Shown: in pieces, positions 1-10,479 of the stretch
Layout: every line of letters starts with the position of its first letter
Position numbering within the stretch: the first letter of the stretch is position 1
DNA from: Engraulis encrasicolus
Lineage: Eukaryota > Chordata > Actinopteri > Clupeiformes > Engraulidae
Assembly (NCBI RefSeq): GCF_034702125.1
Contig: NC_085865.1
Coordinates: forward strand, 47,830,359-47,894,358
Length of the DNA stretch: 64,000 nt
Reading direction: 5' to 3'
Program-made: the position numbers and the translations under genes
Notes under the pieces: model-generated
Told to the model about the DNA's origin: nothing
Database searches by the model: none
What the model saw: only the letters and a program-made list of their open reading frames with translations

Positions 1-1982
1 TGGGTATACTCCGTATACCCGCGTTCTACGTAGACTACACCACTGGTTATTACGGACAGGACAGTAGTTTTCACCACTAAATGTTATGAAGTGATACATG
101 GAGTCAAAACCAATCCTGCTGGGACACATTGGGTGATAGCCTGTGTGACTACTGCGCGACTTTCGCATTGGGTTGTAGTCAATTAAAATACATGAAAATC
201 ACTCGCGTGTACACACGCCCATTACAATGTACGAGTTGAAAAGATAACAGAAAGCAACAAAAACAAAGTCAGGACCGAATTAAGCTACATGAAAATAGCA
301 CAGGACGTGAAGATAAGATGAACATTCACTGCATGTCTAGGTGACACCGTGGTGGCCACATGAACGCAAGCCAACAGAGAATCTTTGGTAATAGTTCTAT
401 TTACTCTCAATGGCTACGACAGGGAGCGCGCGAGAGAGAAAGGCTGTGTGAACCTGTGCGAGGCTGTTTGGGGGTTTTCACAGAGCGCGTTGGTTTAGTC
501 AGCATAACTAATATAAACATCTACCTGAAATCAGTTTGACACGTGGTTTGTCAGGAATGACGCAAAACACCATCCCTCAATCAACAGTAGACCAAAATCC
601 ACGAACTCAGCTCACACTAGCCTACAAGGGGTGTAGGCTAACTAGGCTTGCCAAACATTAGCGATCCAAACATTCCATTGTCATTTGGACATGTCGCAAT
701 GGTAGCCGCTATTCCAATGCAGACCACATTTACGCACTACACCTAGAAAAAAAAGTATCATGACGGGCATAGCATAGCCTACCGTTTTGAGCATACAGAC
801 TTTTTTGAAAGAACGTCTATCTCCATCAAAGTTTGTCAACATTGCGCAGTCATTTAGCGCACATAAATGAGGAAAATAGACGAACCTATTTCAAACATAT
901 ACTCTCACTGAGCCCGTTTATGCGCATCAATAAGCCGTTTATGGTCAGGTTTTTGGAGTAGGCCTAACCTGCGCAAGGCAAAATCATTCGGGCCCAAGCC
1001 AACATGCCACAGTGGGCAAATTAATAACTAAATGGCCTTACCTTCAAACGTTTTCTTGATCACAGAATTTCACTAGTATTCCACTGACATCCACACGGTT
1101 CAACACACCCATCACAACTAGCAAGCCATGTGGATTTGTGCTAACAATAGTTGCTAATTTTTATCGGAATCCAAATGGTCTAGACTTGGCCTATAGTGCT
1201 TTCTTCCGTTTCTTCAGTATAACGAGATGCCATTTTTGGATTTGCCTCCGTCGACAGTGAAAATATCTGAGAAGGGTAACCAGTAGGGGCCTAGAACTCT
1301 CTTTACTGTGCATACTGACAGCCAATCTACTTCTCCTTTCACTAGAACTAGAAGACTGCCGCCAGTGCTGTGGTGAGTGACTCAAGAGCAAGACGTAACA
1401 AATTGATACATTTTCCAGTAAGATGTCGGGATGATACAATTATGGGCTGCTGCTCATTTGGGTTCCTTTCGCGTCTCTCACAACAGGCTGTTGCGCGCTC
1501 ATTTATCACCATACATTAATGAAGGCCTACGCGATAGTTTATTATTTTATTAATATTGGGGAAATTATTATTTTATTTTTTTCTACAGCCACGCTACGCC
1601 GGATTTCCGGCGCTGCGCCGGACTGCTATCACCCCTGGAGTTAGTTAATGTTAGTTAAAGTTAATGTCAAGCCCTGCTTCACACATGTGAATGCACTAGG
1701 TCAGTGGGTCAGTCAACAGATAAGGCAGATAAACCATACTGTACATCTGTTCCCTTTTGTTCTATTACAGCGAAATAAAATAATTGGATGGATCTAAATG
1801 GATCTTATAGATCTTAACTAAATGTAGTAAGATACCATAGAATTCATTGTCCTATTACACATTAAGGTGTACACACAACACGAGTTCCATGACATATAAA
1901 CCTTTGTCCTGACAAACATGTTCTAAAGACAGTCTTTACGAGCTAGGATAAGAAATGTTGACGGGAGGAACAATTTTTTTGT
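1..1982. other. AT-rich DNA without recognisable gene
   Basis: I see no exon, RNA gene or clear transposon end here. A short GC-rich palindrome-like stretch lies near 1590-1625 in otherwise AT-rich sequence. If dcaf11 continues to the left, this stretch is part of its fourth intron. Confidence 0.4.
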
Positions 1983-1985
1983 TTG

Positions 1986-2279
1986 TTTGTTTCTGTCCCA
2001 AAATCCCCTGAGCCAGTGAATGCCTGTGATGGTAATAATGAAAACCCTGCTGATGGTGAATGCAATGTGTTCCTACTTCATAATGATAATGACCTATTTC
2101 TTGTGACCCGGTGGCTTAATGCGTTTACCTTGACAAGCAGACAGGAACATGTTGCCATCGTTGCTATAGAGACCACAGAAGGCCTTCTGGTTGTACGTGT
2201 CCTTGAAGGCCACATGATTTGGCAGGAAACTGCAGAAATAAAGACAACCACCATTGTTGAAGAGGCTAAAGTATTATAA
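1986..2279 (+). other. Uncharacterised open frame, possible terminal exon or gene relic
   Basis: This open frame of about 97 codons has no ATG at its 5' end: it opens within a T-rich tract (TTTGTTTGTTTCTGTCCC) that resembles a 3' splice-site pyrimidine tract. It ends at TAA and a short ATT repeat follows. The composition looks protein-like, with an acidic stretch (DGNNENPADGE) followed by hydrophobic strand-like segments (HVAIVAIETTEGLLVVRV). I recognise no family. It could be the last exon of an unknown gene, a retro-derived fragment or a chance frame. It lies antisense to the probable dcaf11 intron. Confidence 0.25.
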
Positions 2280-2511
2280 GACCAACCTTATTATTATTAT
2301 TATTATTAACTGACTATACAGTATGGCTTAACTTCTGATGCATATTTGACATACAGTGTGTGCAGGTCAGGAGAGGTGTTCCAGAGGGTAGGTTTACTCA
2401 ATTGCATGGTTATGATAAAGCAACTATAAGTAGTTGTTTCAACCTTAAACATGTCCAAAGTCATTATCATGATTATGATTCACCTTTGGCACTCACCAAG
2501 GGCTATAACCA

Positions 2512-3017
2512 GAGCTCTAAATTAACTTCAATTTTTTTTGTCACCAGCCAAAATGGTTTGTAGATGCTAATCTTACTAACCAAGCACACACTAACGCAGT
2601 GGTTCTTAACCTTTTTTTTCTTAAAGCACCCCTTTACCTGTGCCCAAGACAAGCCGCGCACCCCCAATCCAAACCTATGTGCATAGGCTCTAAACAATGA
2701 TTTAAGTGATTAATTACAATGATTTTTGCTTGAGACATTAATCAATACCTTAATGTCTTGACATGGGGACCAAAACAGGTTTTAATTTGGTTTTGATTTG
2801 GCCTAATTATAATGTTCACTGGTCACAACCTCAACACAAACAAAATTCTGCGCACCCCCTGAAATCTCTGGCGCACCCCCAGGGGGTGCCCGCACCCCAG
2901 GTTAAGAACCACTGAACTAACGGGTCAAAGTAGCTAGTAAATTGTTTTTTTTTCTACCAGCCAAACTGAAATTTCACCAGCATTTGGTCAGTTGGCTGGT
3001 ATTAATTTAGAGTCCCG
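2512..3017 (-). repeat. Interspersed repeat copy split by a hAT element
   Basis: The outer parts (2512-2596 and 2915-3017) match, in reverse orientation, the uninterrupted copy at 4021-4200. Both copies have short inverted ends (GAGCTCTAAATT and its counterpart AGAGTCCCGG), suggesting a roughly 180-bp terminal-inverted element. The middle is a separate insertion (2597-2914). Confidence 0.75.
2597..2914. mobile_element. hAT-type MITE, 318 bp
   Basis: The ends form a perfect 16-bp terminal inverted repeat (CAGTGGTTCTTAACCT and its complement). It is flanked by an 8-bp duplication with one mismatch, cactaacg at 2589-2596 and aactaacg at 2915-2922. An 8-bp duplication with a CAGTGGTTCT-type end is the hAT signature. 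There is no transposase frame inside, so it is non-autonomous. The empty-site homologue at 4021-4200 confirms the boundaries. Confidence 0.9.
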
Positions 3018-3337
3018 GCTATAATCACCATAGTGCGTAGGTTGGCGGAGCAGCCCTGTAAGGACTTTGAATGAGAGCCAATGCCACCTCCACCCACTGG
3101 GGCGACTGAAGAGGAACTGCTACCGTGTGCTGCTTTAGCTCAGATGTCAACAAGAGGGGTTTTATTGCTTTACTGTCAAACTACAGCAAGACCATCCAGG
3201 GTCACTAGTAAATTGACCTCTTACCTAAAAGCTAACTTATCTGGCCCTGGGTCACTAAATCACATGTTTGGAATACCTGTCCAGGTCGGCCATTATTGAA
3301 CAAATACAAATGGAGGTCAGACAAAGGCAGGGCCACT

Positions 3338-3890
3338 GGCAGCTTTGGCTGGGCCCAGTGTTGCCAGATGTACGATAATGATCACATTTGTACCATAATT
3401 TTGTCCATTTTGTCCTCTGTGCGATCATAAAACCATGATGTACTGTATGATAATTTCAGAGTTGTCATTCAGTTCATTTAACAATAACAATAATAATAAT
3501 AATAATACTTTCGTTTTATATAGCGCCTTTCAAAACACCCAAGGTCGCTTAACAAGGTATCGTGTAGGAAAGTGTGTGTGTGTGCGTGTCAGTGCGTGAG
3601 TGTGTGTGAGTGCATGTAAGTGAATGTGATGTGTCTTAGATGCCTTGAAACAACAATTTAGGTCTTGTGCGATAATTTCCTCCCAAAAAGCCCCCCCAAA
3701 CTATATTTTTTTAAGTTTTGGTACGATAATTGAGCATTTTCCATCTGGCAACCGTGGCTGGGCCCAGGACAAAGTCATATAAAAGGCCCCAATATATACA
3801 ATGTAATGAGGGCACAATTTTGGGCCCACTCTCTCCCTGGGCCTGGGACAATTGACCCCTTTGTCCCTCCCTGTAGGCTTCCCTTGACAC
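3338..3890 (+). repeat. Interspersed repeat copy split by an insertion
   Basis: The outer parts (3338-3358 and 3755-3890) match the copy at 55905-56042 in ngdn intron 8, including CTTTGGCTGGGCCCAG followed by (A)AAGTCAT. The middle is an independent insertion. Confidence 0.65.
3359..3754. mobile_element. Insertion with GTTGCCAGATG inverted ends and 13-bp direct repeats
   Basis: The sequence is bounded by the 13-bp direct repeat TGGCTGGGCCCAG at 3346-3358 and 3755-3767. The ends carry an 11-bp inverted repeat, GTTGCCAGATG and CATCTGGCAAC. Inside are an ATA/AAT microsatellite near 3482-3507, a TTATATAGCGCCTTTC motif common in fish repeats, and GT-rich sequence. A partial relative lies at 60124-60220. 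A 13-bp duplication does not fit the usual DNA-transposon classes, so the class is left open. Confidence 0.6.
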
Positions 3891-3914
3891 AGGTAACCAA
3901 CTAAATATACTCAC

Positions 3915-6900
3915 TGTGATCGGATGCGACTGCACTCCCCGTGAGAGAAACTGAAGCCTCTGCATCGGCCCTGTTCCCTCTGCGGACACAGAAAAACACA
4001 TTTCACATTACTGACAAGCAGGGCTCGAAATCAACACCTACCGACCGGCCAAATGATGGAGAAATTTCAGTTTGGTTGGTAGAAAAGGCCAACTTCCTGA
4101 CCACTTTGACCCATTAGTCAGTGTGTGTTAGGCTGGTAAGATTAAAATATACTAGTAGCAATTTTGGCTGGTGATGAAAAACGTGAATTTAGAGCCCTGC
4201 TGAAAAGTAGTCTGGGATACAATGCACACACACCCAAACTGAGATAGACAGAGAAGCTCACTACCAGTTAATGAAACGATACATTATGACTTAGTTTGAG
4301 TAATGACAATGTTATGCACTCCTGAAAGGAACTAGTTCATGTTGACACAGTTCCTCCTTTCAATCTCTTGAGTTATAACTCTGTGAAATGGGGTCCATGC
4401 ATTTAGTACCGATATCTTGCAATATTTCTGTTTTATCTATTTTGTCTATTTTCTATACGTCTTGTATCTTTATGATTATTATCACATTTTGTAGCCATTC
4501 TGACAAGCGCTTCTGTGACAAACAGTAGGTAAGTAAGTAGCGGTTAGTCCTCACTTGTGTCAGCATGTGAGTGAAGCTGTGTCTCCCTCTGAGAGCAGAC
4601 GAGGCTGTAGCCAGCATGATCTGGGTGCTGATCTCACTACGGTCCACATCCTGGGTATCCGGTTGGGAGTCCACTGTAAGGGGAAGAGAGGCAATGTCCA
4701 CTTGGCATATAAGGAGAAACATGTATAGAAATAAACCTGATGATAGACGAGTCAGTTTCAATGTGGTACGACACACCTTTGGGAAGACATTTAGTTCATT
4801 TGCGTAATAAGACCATGTGCCAGAAAAATATATACACAGAAGAGTCCCTGATTAATGTAGGTAGTACGTGACACAGTGACAAGCTTAGTAACTGTAACCC
4901 AAATCCATATAATTAATAGTTTAAAGTAAATACATGTACCTAATATTACTTGTTTTGCTGTCGTACCATTTGATGTTCAGGGTGGAAATTAAAAACGAAA
5001 ACATCACATCAGTCTCATTGGCATCTTTAAAAAGAAGACTTCATGGAGAATTGGAGAAGTGAAATCTGTGGACAATCCCACAAGGTGTTCTGGTGCTCTG
5101 AAAATTACACCCAAAATGATTTGTCAGACTTGTGAGGTCTTCTGGTCAAACACTGATGGGGTTTCCTTTCTATTTATAGATTTTTATGGGAGTGTTTCTA
5201 CTTGTATCTACAAGGGGAAAAAATCATGAGGCTATGTTGGGCACAAATATGTCTTTTGAAGGCCTAAACAGAGCACAGCCAAAAACTCCAGTACAATTTG
5301 TATCATCTTTGAGGGAATGCTATGACGATGCAGGATCATACAGACCAAAACTGACAGTTTTGCAACAAACTATTTCAATCTATGTACCAGCATGCCAAAT
5401 TTGAGCTTCCTACATGGTTTAGTTCTTGAGCTACGGGCTTGTGAACTTTGACCAAAAAGTTCCCCCTCCCCCAGTGAAATTGGCTGTAACATGGAGAGTA
5501 TACATCTTACATTAAAATAAAGTAACCATGTTTCTCTTAAGTACCATGGGTAAACTCAGTAATATTTTCAGAATTTTTTGAGACCTAAGTGTGCGGGCTC
5601 CTGTTGATTTGGCGTGGAATGACCCACATTCATTTTGTTAAAAAAAGCTAGAAATCTACTTGACGTGAATAATGTATTGAAATATTTTAACATTTCTCAT
5701 TGTGCAAAGTCTTATATGTCACTGACCCATACACGCACTCACTCAATGGGTGACAAAAATAATATTCTTACTTTCTCATCACTATACAATGCACAATATG
5801 CACACCAACGAAAGTCTTCCAGATGACATGAAAACATTTTCGCTGTATAAAAAAAACCCTTCTTTGTCAACCCCACTAAACAGCGCTCTCGATAGATATG
5901 GTTTGGTTGCCATGGGGGTTGTGTAGCTCAATAGATATGGTTTGGTTACCAGGGCGCATGAAGCAGTCTCAATAGATAATGTTTCTGTGGCTACTGTATT
6001 ATGGCGATGTTCTATTGAACAGTCAGTGGGACATAAATGTTGTTTTGATCAGCATGGGGGTTGTAGCGCTCCATAGATATGGTTTATTTACCAGGGGGTT
6101 ATAGCGCTCGATAGATAAGGTTTGGTTACCAGGGGTGTTGTAGCGCTCGATAGATATGGTTTGGTTACGAGGGGGGCTGTAGCAGTCTCAATTGATATGG
6201 CATGGTTAACAGGGAGGTTGTGGTGCTCGATAGAGATGGCATGGTTACCAGGGAGGTTGTGGTGCTCGATAGATGTGGCATGGTTACCAGGGGGGTTGTA
6301 GCGGTCTCCTAGACGTCCTTCCCAGGCACTGTCGCTGTCCTCGTCCGAGTCTGAGTAGGACTGGACCAGCTGGAGGCCTGTGGCTCCACTGCCATGGACC
6401 AGTCGGACCTGGCCCCTGGAGAGAACGGGAAAAAAAAAATTAAACACGCAACATCAGTATCAAAATCCATGACAAAATTCTTGTTTGCTATTGAAAGAGC
6501 AAACTTGCAAAACAGTCAAAATAACAATATAGATAGCAGTTTAACACGGCTATAAAACATTTTACTGTCATTACTTAATATTTACTATTACTTAACAATG
6601 TTTGTGGGTCAAACAGCTGCACATGAATGAAACTGAATGATGAGATGCGTACTGGGAATCTGTTGCCATTCCAATGTAGTAACATTGCAATATGGCAGTT
6701 CTCGACTTATGGCTGGTGCACCTGCATACCTTCTCAGTAGATAAGCCAGCACTTGAGCTAAATCGACGTCCTCCTCGGCAGCTGACTGTCTCTCGCTTTG
6801 CCTGTCGGTTGACCTCCGACCTCTTGGGTTCGTGTTCTGATTGGACTCTGGTTCAGACTGGTCTGGGTTGTCGCTAGAACCCCGACCGGACATCCCAGAA

Positions 6901-6917
6901 CTGGACTGCGAGCCCAT
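3915..6917 (-). CDS. dcaf11: DCAF11, DDB1- and CUL4-associated factor 11 (N-terminal part only)
   Basis: Substrate receptor of the CUL4-DDB1 ubiquitin ligase. Four coding exons are seen on the minus strand: 6917-6730 (start ATG at 6917), 6415-6288, 4673-4555 and 3979-3915. All have GT-AG ends and the phases join. The encoded protein starts MGSQSSSGMSG, then a serine/glutamine-rich stretch, then VDLAQVLAYLLRRGQVRLV, WEGRLGDRYNPPV, STQIMLATAS and HSFTHMLTQREQG. These match human DCAF11 in order and spacing. The 3915 end leaves an incomplete codon, so coding continues. The following exon (human FLPNDLGF region) and the WD40 repeats are not found in 1-3900, so they lie left of the window or are missing. 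The start ATG is preceded by a splice acceptor, implying an upstream non-coding exon. A minisatellite abuts the exon 2 donor. Confidence 0.92.
4021..4200 (+). repeat. Uninterrupted copy of the repeat at 2512-3017
   Basis: Reverse-complement homologue of the split copy at 2512-3017, with ends GGGCTCGAAAT and ATTTAGAGCCCT. It carries the unoccupied target (gactaatg on the opposite strand, near 4113-4120) of the hAT insertion. It lies in dcaf11 intron 3. Confidence 0.75.
5884..6310. repeat. 39-bp minisatellite overlapping the dcaf11 exon 2 donor
   Basis: Diverged tandem copies of a unit of about 39 bp (38-41 bp), recognisable by GATAGATATGG, GGTTACCAGG and GGTTGTAGCGCTC blocks. Homologous positions occur at 6288, 6249, 6210, 6169, 6130 and 6092, with more degenerate copies near 5950 and 5905. 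The rightmost unit includes the last bases of dcaf11 exon 2 and its splice donor. Several copies keep a GT at the homologous place. Confidence 0.85.
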
Positions 6918-7574
6918 AGGCCGAGACCCTGAAAAAGCAAAACAAGGACTTAAAGACGCCTCAGTGGCAGTCCACTGATATGCATGGCTTGGTTTAAAAC
7001 GAAAAGACCACCCCTGTCACATTTCCAATAGAACTACAGTGAAATTTCAAGTTGGAGGGGAAAGGTAAGTAGACAGAAAAATGGAGCATAGGTGTAGAAC
7101 TACCGTCTACATGACGTGCCCATTACAACCACACCTCCGCGACGTGGTGGTTTCATAACAGCACAATGTAGGGCAAACCCAACATGTACACGTTCGGCTA
7201 TAATCGTAATGTGCAACGATATTGAGTAAAGGTGATGGGAATGAACATGACCACATTAATGGGCATGTCATCGTTATTTCTAAAAATCGTGTTGCTAAAC
7301 TCCTATTACATGTGTCATGGAAGCCTGTGTGTCGTCGAGTGACATAAAAAAACACATACATTTTAGGGGGTTGTGTGTGATGTCTGTGATTATGAAATTG
7401 CCATGCTGCATCTTTTACTCCCGTGCCATCACGTTGAAACTCTTAATAGGGCTGGATGCCACGGTAAACAATTGTCGAGGATATTGATTGCACATCCAGA
7501 GAAGTTAATCAGGTGCACGCTAGGTGTGCGACTAAACTAGCTAGCAAGCAAGCAAGCAAGCTAGCGTCACCTAC

Positions 7575-7790
7575 CCTGTTCCAGTGGATTGAGGGGTTGA
7601 CAGTTGGGTCGTTGTTATAGTTCCTTTGTTTCCCAGACAAATGCACTACCTCGTTACGTTACAAGTATAACGAGAATTTTTGGTATATCTACTGGTGCAG
7701 GGTCGTTTGTCAACTTTGTATTTACAATATGTTGGTCCTAGTCCGTTCTGTGTTGATAGTGCGCCATGTTGTTTACTATTCTGGACCCCA
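7575..7790 (-). promoter_or_regulatory. Probable dcaf11 5' non-coding exon and promoter
   Basis: On the minus strand a donor (GAACAGG then GTAGGTGAC) sits at 7575/7574, the right kind of partner for the acceptor just before the dcaf11 ATG. The sequence upstream to about 7850 holds GC-rich blocks, an E-box-like GTCACATGAC and CTCGCGCGAGA. The transcription start is not determined and the right boundary is a guess. Confidence 0.4.
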
Positions 7791-8439
7791 GTTTTCGCTG
7801 TCACATGACCCACTCGCGCGAGAACAACAGGCGGTATGATATTTGGTGCAGCTGCCTACAGTGTCTGGTCTGTAAAACTTTATGCATTACTATAAACCTG
7901 ATTTGACCATCTTTTAGGACTCTCCACGTGCATAACTGGCGTATTTCGCTAAATAGGTGACCTGACAATCCTTAGGACTGTTTATACCTTACATAAGTGG
8001 TGCACTACAAAGATATACTTGCAGGTTACATTCTTATATGCATGCATGCCTTTAGTATTGTAGGCCTAGTAGTGCACTTTCATTATATCTGTTTATTTCC
8101 CTTTTCTGCAACTAATATATTCTAAGCCAAATTAACACATTTTAGTCAAAGGTAGACAGTTAATTTTATTTATTGTATTTATGTATTATTTATTAATTTA
8201 CATGATGACAACTGTTTGCCCTACTACTGCCCATTGGGCAGGGGAGTCCATTCCAAAGTTGGTGTTTGCATCACCCCCACCCCCTGTACCTTTCTTTAAG
8301 ACCAACAACCAACATTGATTACAGTGTCAGGAAAAACTGGGCTAATTCTCTTCGACTAGACCCAGGGATGACTGGAGCACTCAACATGTGTTAAACACTT
8401 TTTATTTTGGTGCACAAGGTGACACCAATATTTTTGTCT

Positions 8440-8600
8440 TTTTATTTGTTTATTCATGAGAAGACTGTGAGAGATTTTGACAGGAGACGTGTGGGAGAGA
8501 GAGATGGAGAAAGTTCGGCAAAGGACCCGGGTCGGAATCGAACCTGGGTCGCCGGCGCAGCAGCCCAGTGCCCGACCGTTAGAGCCACGGTAGGACCAGA
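8440..8600 (-). mobile_element. tRNA-headed SINE, family with CCGGGTCNTTTCC body
   Basis: Read on the minus strand the element starts with a tRNA-like A box (GTGGCTCTAACGGTCGGGCA), continues to a B box (GGTTCGATTCC) and ends in an AATAAACAAATAAAAAG-type tail. Related copies lie at 32472, 32975, 41928 and 55478. Confidence 0.7.
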
Positions 8601-8689
8601 CATCCTTCCTTCAAGTGTAATGCCGGAGCTAATGTACAGTGTGTATGCAGTAGACTCTGAAATAATAGTGAGCAAGACAATTCAGATAT

Positions 8690-8807
8690 GCATTTCTCAA
8701 AAGCGTAGTTGTTAGCCAGTTAGCAACTTGGGTAGTTGCCAATGGGAAATTGCATGTAAACAACAAAGTAACTAACGTAGTCAGCAACTATGGTTTTGAG
8801 AAATGCA
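8690..8807. mobile_element. Small foldback element
   Basis: Inverted ends GCATTTCTCAAAAGCGTAGTTG and CAACTATGGTTTTGAGAAATGC enclose about 70 bp. It has no coding capacity. It lies between dcaf11 and thtpa, possibly in the thtpa 3' UTR. Confidence 0.6.
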
Positions 8808-9014
8808 CCTCAGAGGTAGTTAAGTTCATTTAACCAATTTGACATGTTTACAAGTCAATAGGTGAGGCATGATGAGATTGAGTCATCAAAACAGTATATC
8901 TGAGTAATCTATCAAAACTTCATTTTAGTACTCGTAAGTGATGCTTTTCACCAAACTGGCGCTTAGCTGATGCTTTTAATAGAGCTGTAAGTGACTCTGG
9001 TAACTGTAACTACT

Positions 9015-9155
9015 TAGGTGCAGGGTATTGGTCATAGTCCCTGGAGCAATGTATGGTTAGATGCCTTGCTCAAGGGCACTTCAGCCATGGATGATTTGGG
9101 ATTTGAACCTGCAGCCTTTACATTCCAAGACCAAAGTCCCTAACCATTAGTTCAG
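9015..9155 (-). mobile_element. tRNA-headed SINE, family with CCTTGAGCAAGGCA core
   Basis: The minus strand reads a degenerate tRNA-like head (ending near 9155), then AAGTGCCCTTGAGCAAGGCA and TTGCTCCAGGGACTATGACC. The same core is found at 21531-22474 and 60428-60713. Confidence 0.7.
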
Positions 9156-9172
9156 GTCGGAGTTGTACATTT

Positions 9173-9312
9173 GTATGAAGTACAAGTAGAAGTACTTTTA
9201 CAAATGTAATTACAACACTAGTAGTATGATATTATAAAGTTGAAATCATGTAATATCATACCAGTAGTGTTGCAATTACATCTGTAAGAGTACTTCTACT
9301 TCTACTTCATAC
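9173..9312. mobile_element. Foldback MITE directly downstream of thtpa
   Basis: A nearly perfect inverted repeat with arms of about 60 bp (outer ends GTATGAAGTA and TACTTCATAC) and a short spacer near 9235-9250. It ends 18 bp beyond the thtpa stop codon, so it is probably transcribed as a hairpin in that 3' UTR. Confidence 0.7.
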
Positions 9313-9330
9313 TACTCTGGTTCAGGTTTT

Positions 9331-10471
9331 CTACAATATGTGAGCCGCCAACAGTTTGGCGTAGTGATCAGGATTATTCCTCTGGAGGTAGACGTCCATT
9401 TTCCCTTCAACTCTCTGGCCACTGGACAGACCTACAGAAACACAGCAATAGGATTCATACACTAAATATATATGCGAGCCATGAACACACAAGCTATAAA
9501 AATGTGTATAATAATATTGTGCATTAAGTATGTAAAATACAGAAGTGATATAGTAATGAACACTCAGACAGTGAGTCACACTATGATTCATGGTGACAGG
9601 CAGCATCCGTAGCCTACCAAGCTTGTCGGCAGTCCTCTCGATTCTCTGCTGCGCCGCTTGTATGTCCCCTCCATCTGCCACTAGCACCTCAATCTCGCCC
9701 ACACAGTAGCCAAAGTCGGCCTGGTCCAGATCAACGCGCACGACACCCTCCACTCCGTCCTCCGCCAGCGAAAAAGAGCATCTCTCCGTGGTGTACTTGG
9801 CAAAGCACGTCAAATTTCTCTCCCTCAGCCAGTCAGCCATTGAGTCATCACACAGCACTGCTGCCGACCCCACATCACTTGTTTCTGTGGCTTTATTATC
9901 ATCACCATCATCATCTTTACAGCTACCAATAGGATGGCAGAGTCTACCTGCCATAGCTTTTGCTATTTCGGCCTGTATTTCAGGTACAGTGGTGATTTCT
10001 CTGTAGCGTGAACACAGTCCCTCTGCTTGGCTGCTGTGTTTCTGCGTTTTGGGCACCACAGGACATTTCAGTTCCCAGCATCCCTCCCTGCACCGCAGCC
10101 AGAAGTCTTTCAAGGTGAGGTCAAAGTCTGGAGAATCAAAATACTGGTCCTGGAACCGCCTTTGGCCAATACAAATAGCTGCAAGACATAACAATTAGGG
10201 TTAGGGAGGAAGTGGCTTGATCTGGCATGCTTGTGCAGTGCACACCTGCACGCACGCACTGGTACTGTATTATGGAATGGCTTTGACACTGATTGACATG
10301 GTTACAGTAGGCACAGGTGCGCGCGCGCGCACGAACTCTCACACTAGGAAGATAGTATTCGTAGCCGAGTTTGTTTGCTTCAAGTAAACATATGACCATA
10401 CCTCCAATGTCTTTTAACTTTGTGTGAATCTCTGGATCACATACAAATTTTCGCTCCACTTCAACGCTCAT
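9331..10471 (-). CDS. thtpa: Thiamine triphosphatase
   Basis: Cytosolic enzyme that hydrolyses thiamine triphosphate to thiamine diphosphate. Three coding exons on the minus strand: 10471-10402, 10178-9618 and 9431-9331. The phases join cleanly to 243 residues (the human protein is 230). The start MSVEVERKF carries the ExExK triad of the CYTH/triphosphate tunnel family at residues 4, 6 and 8. FQDQYFDSPDFDL, DFWLRCREGCWELKCP, VVRVDLDQADFGYCVGEIEVLV and the C-terminal DVYLQRNNPDHYAKLL match vertebrate THTPA. An acidic D/N-rich insert (KDDDGDDNK) in the middle is longer than in mammals. The gene is head to head with zfhx2, as in human. The TAG stop is at 9331-9333. A possible AATAAA lies at 8401-8406 (minus), which would give a 3' UTR of about 0.9 kb containing a foldback and SINEs. 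Confidence 0.95.
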
Positions 10472-10479
10472 GTTAACCT

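Noticed and set aside
9788..10006. Plus-strand frame over thtpa exon 2
   Set aside because: Antisense shadow of the thtpa coding exon.
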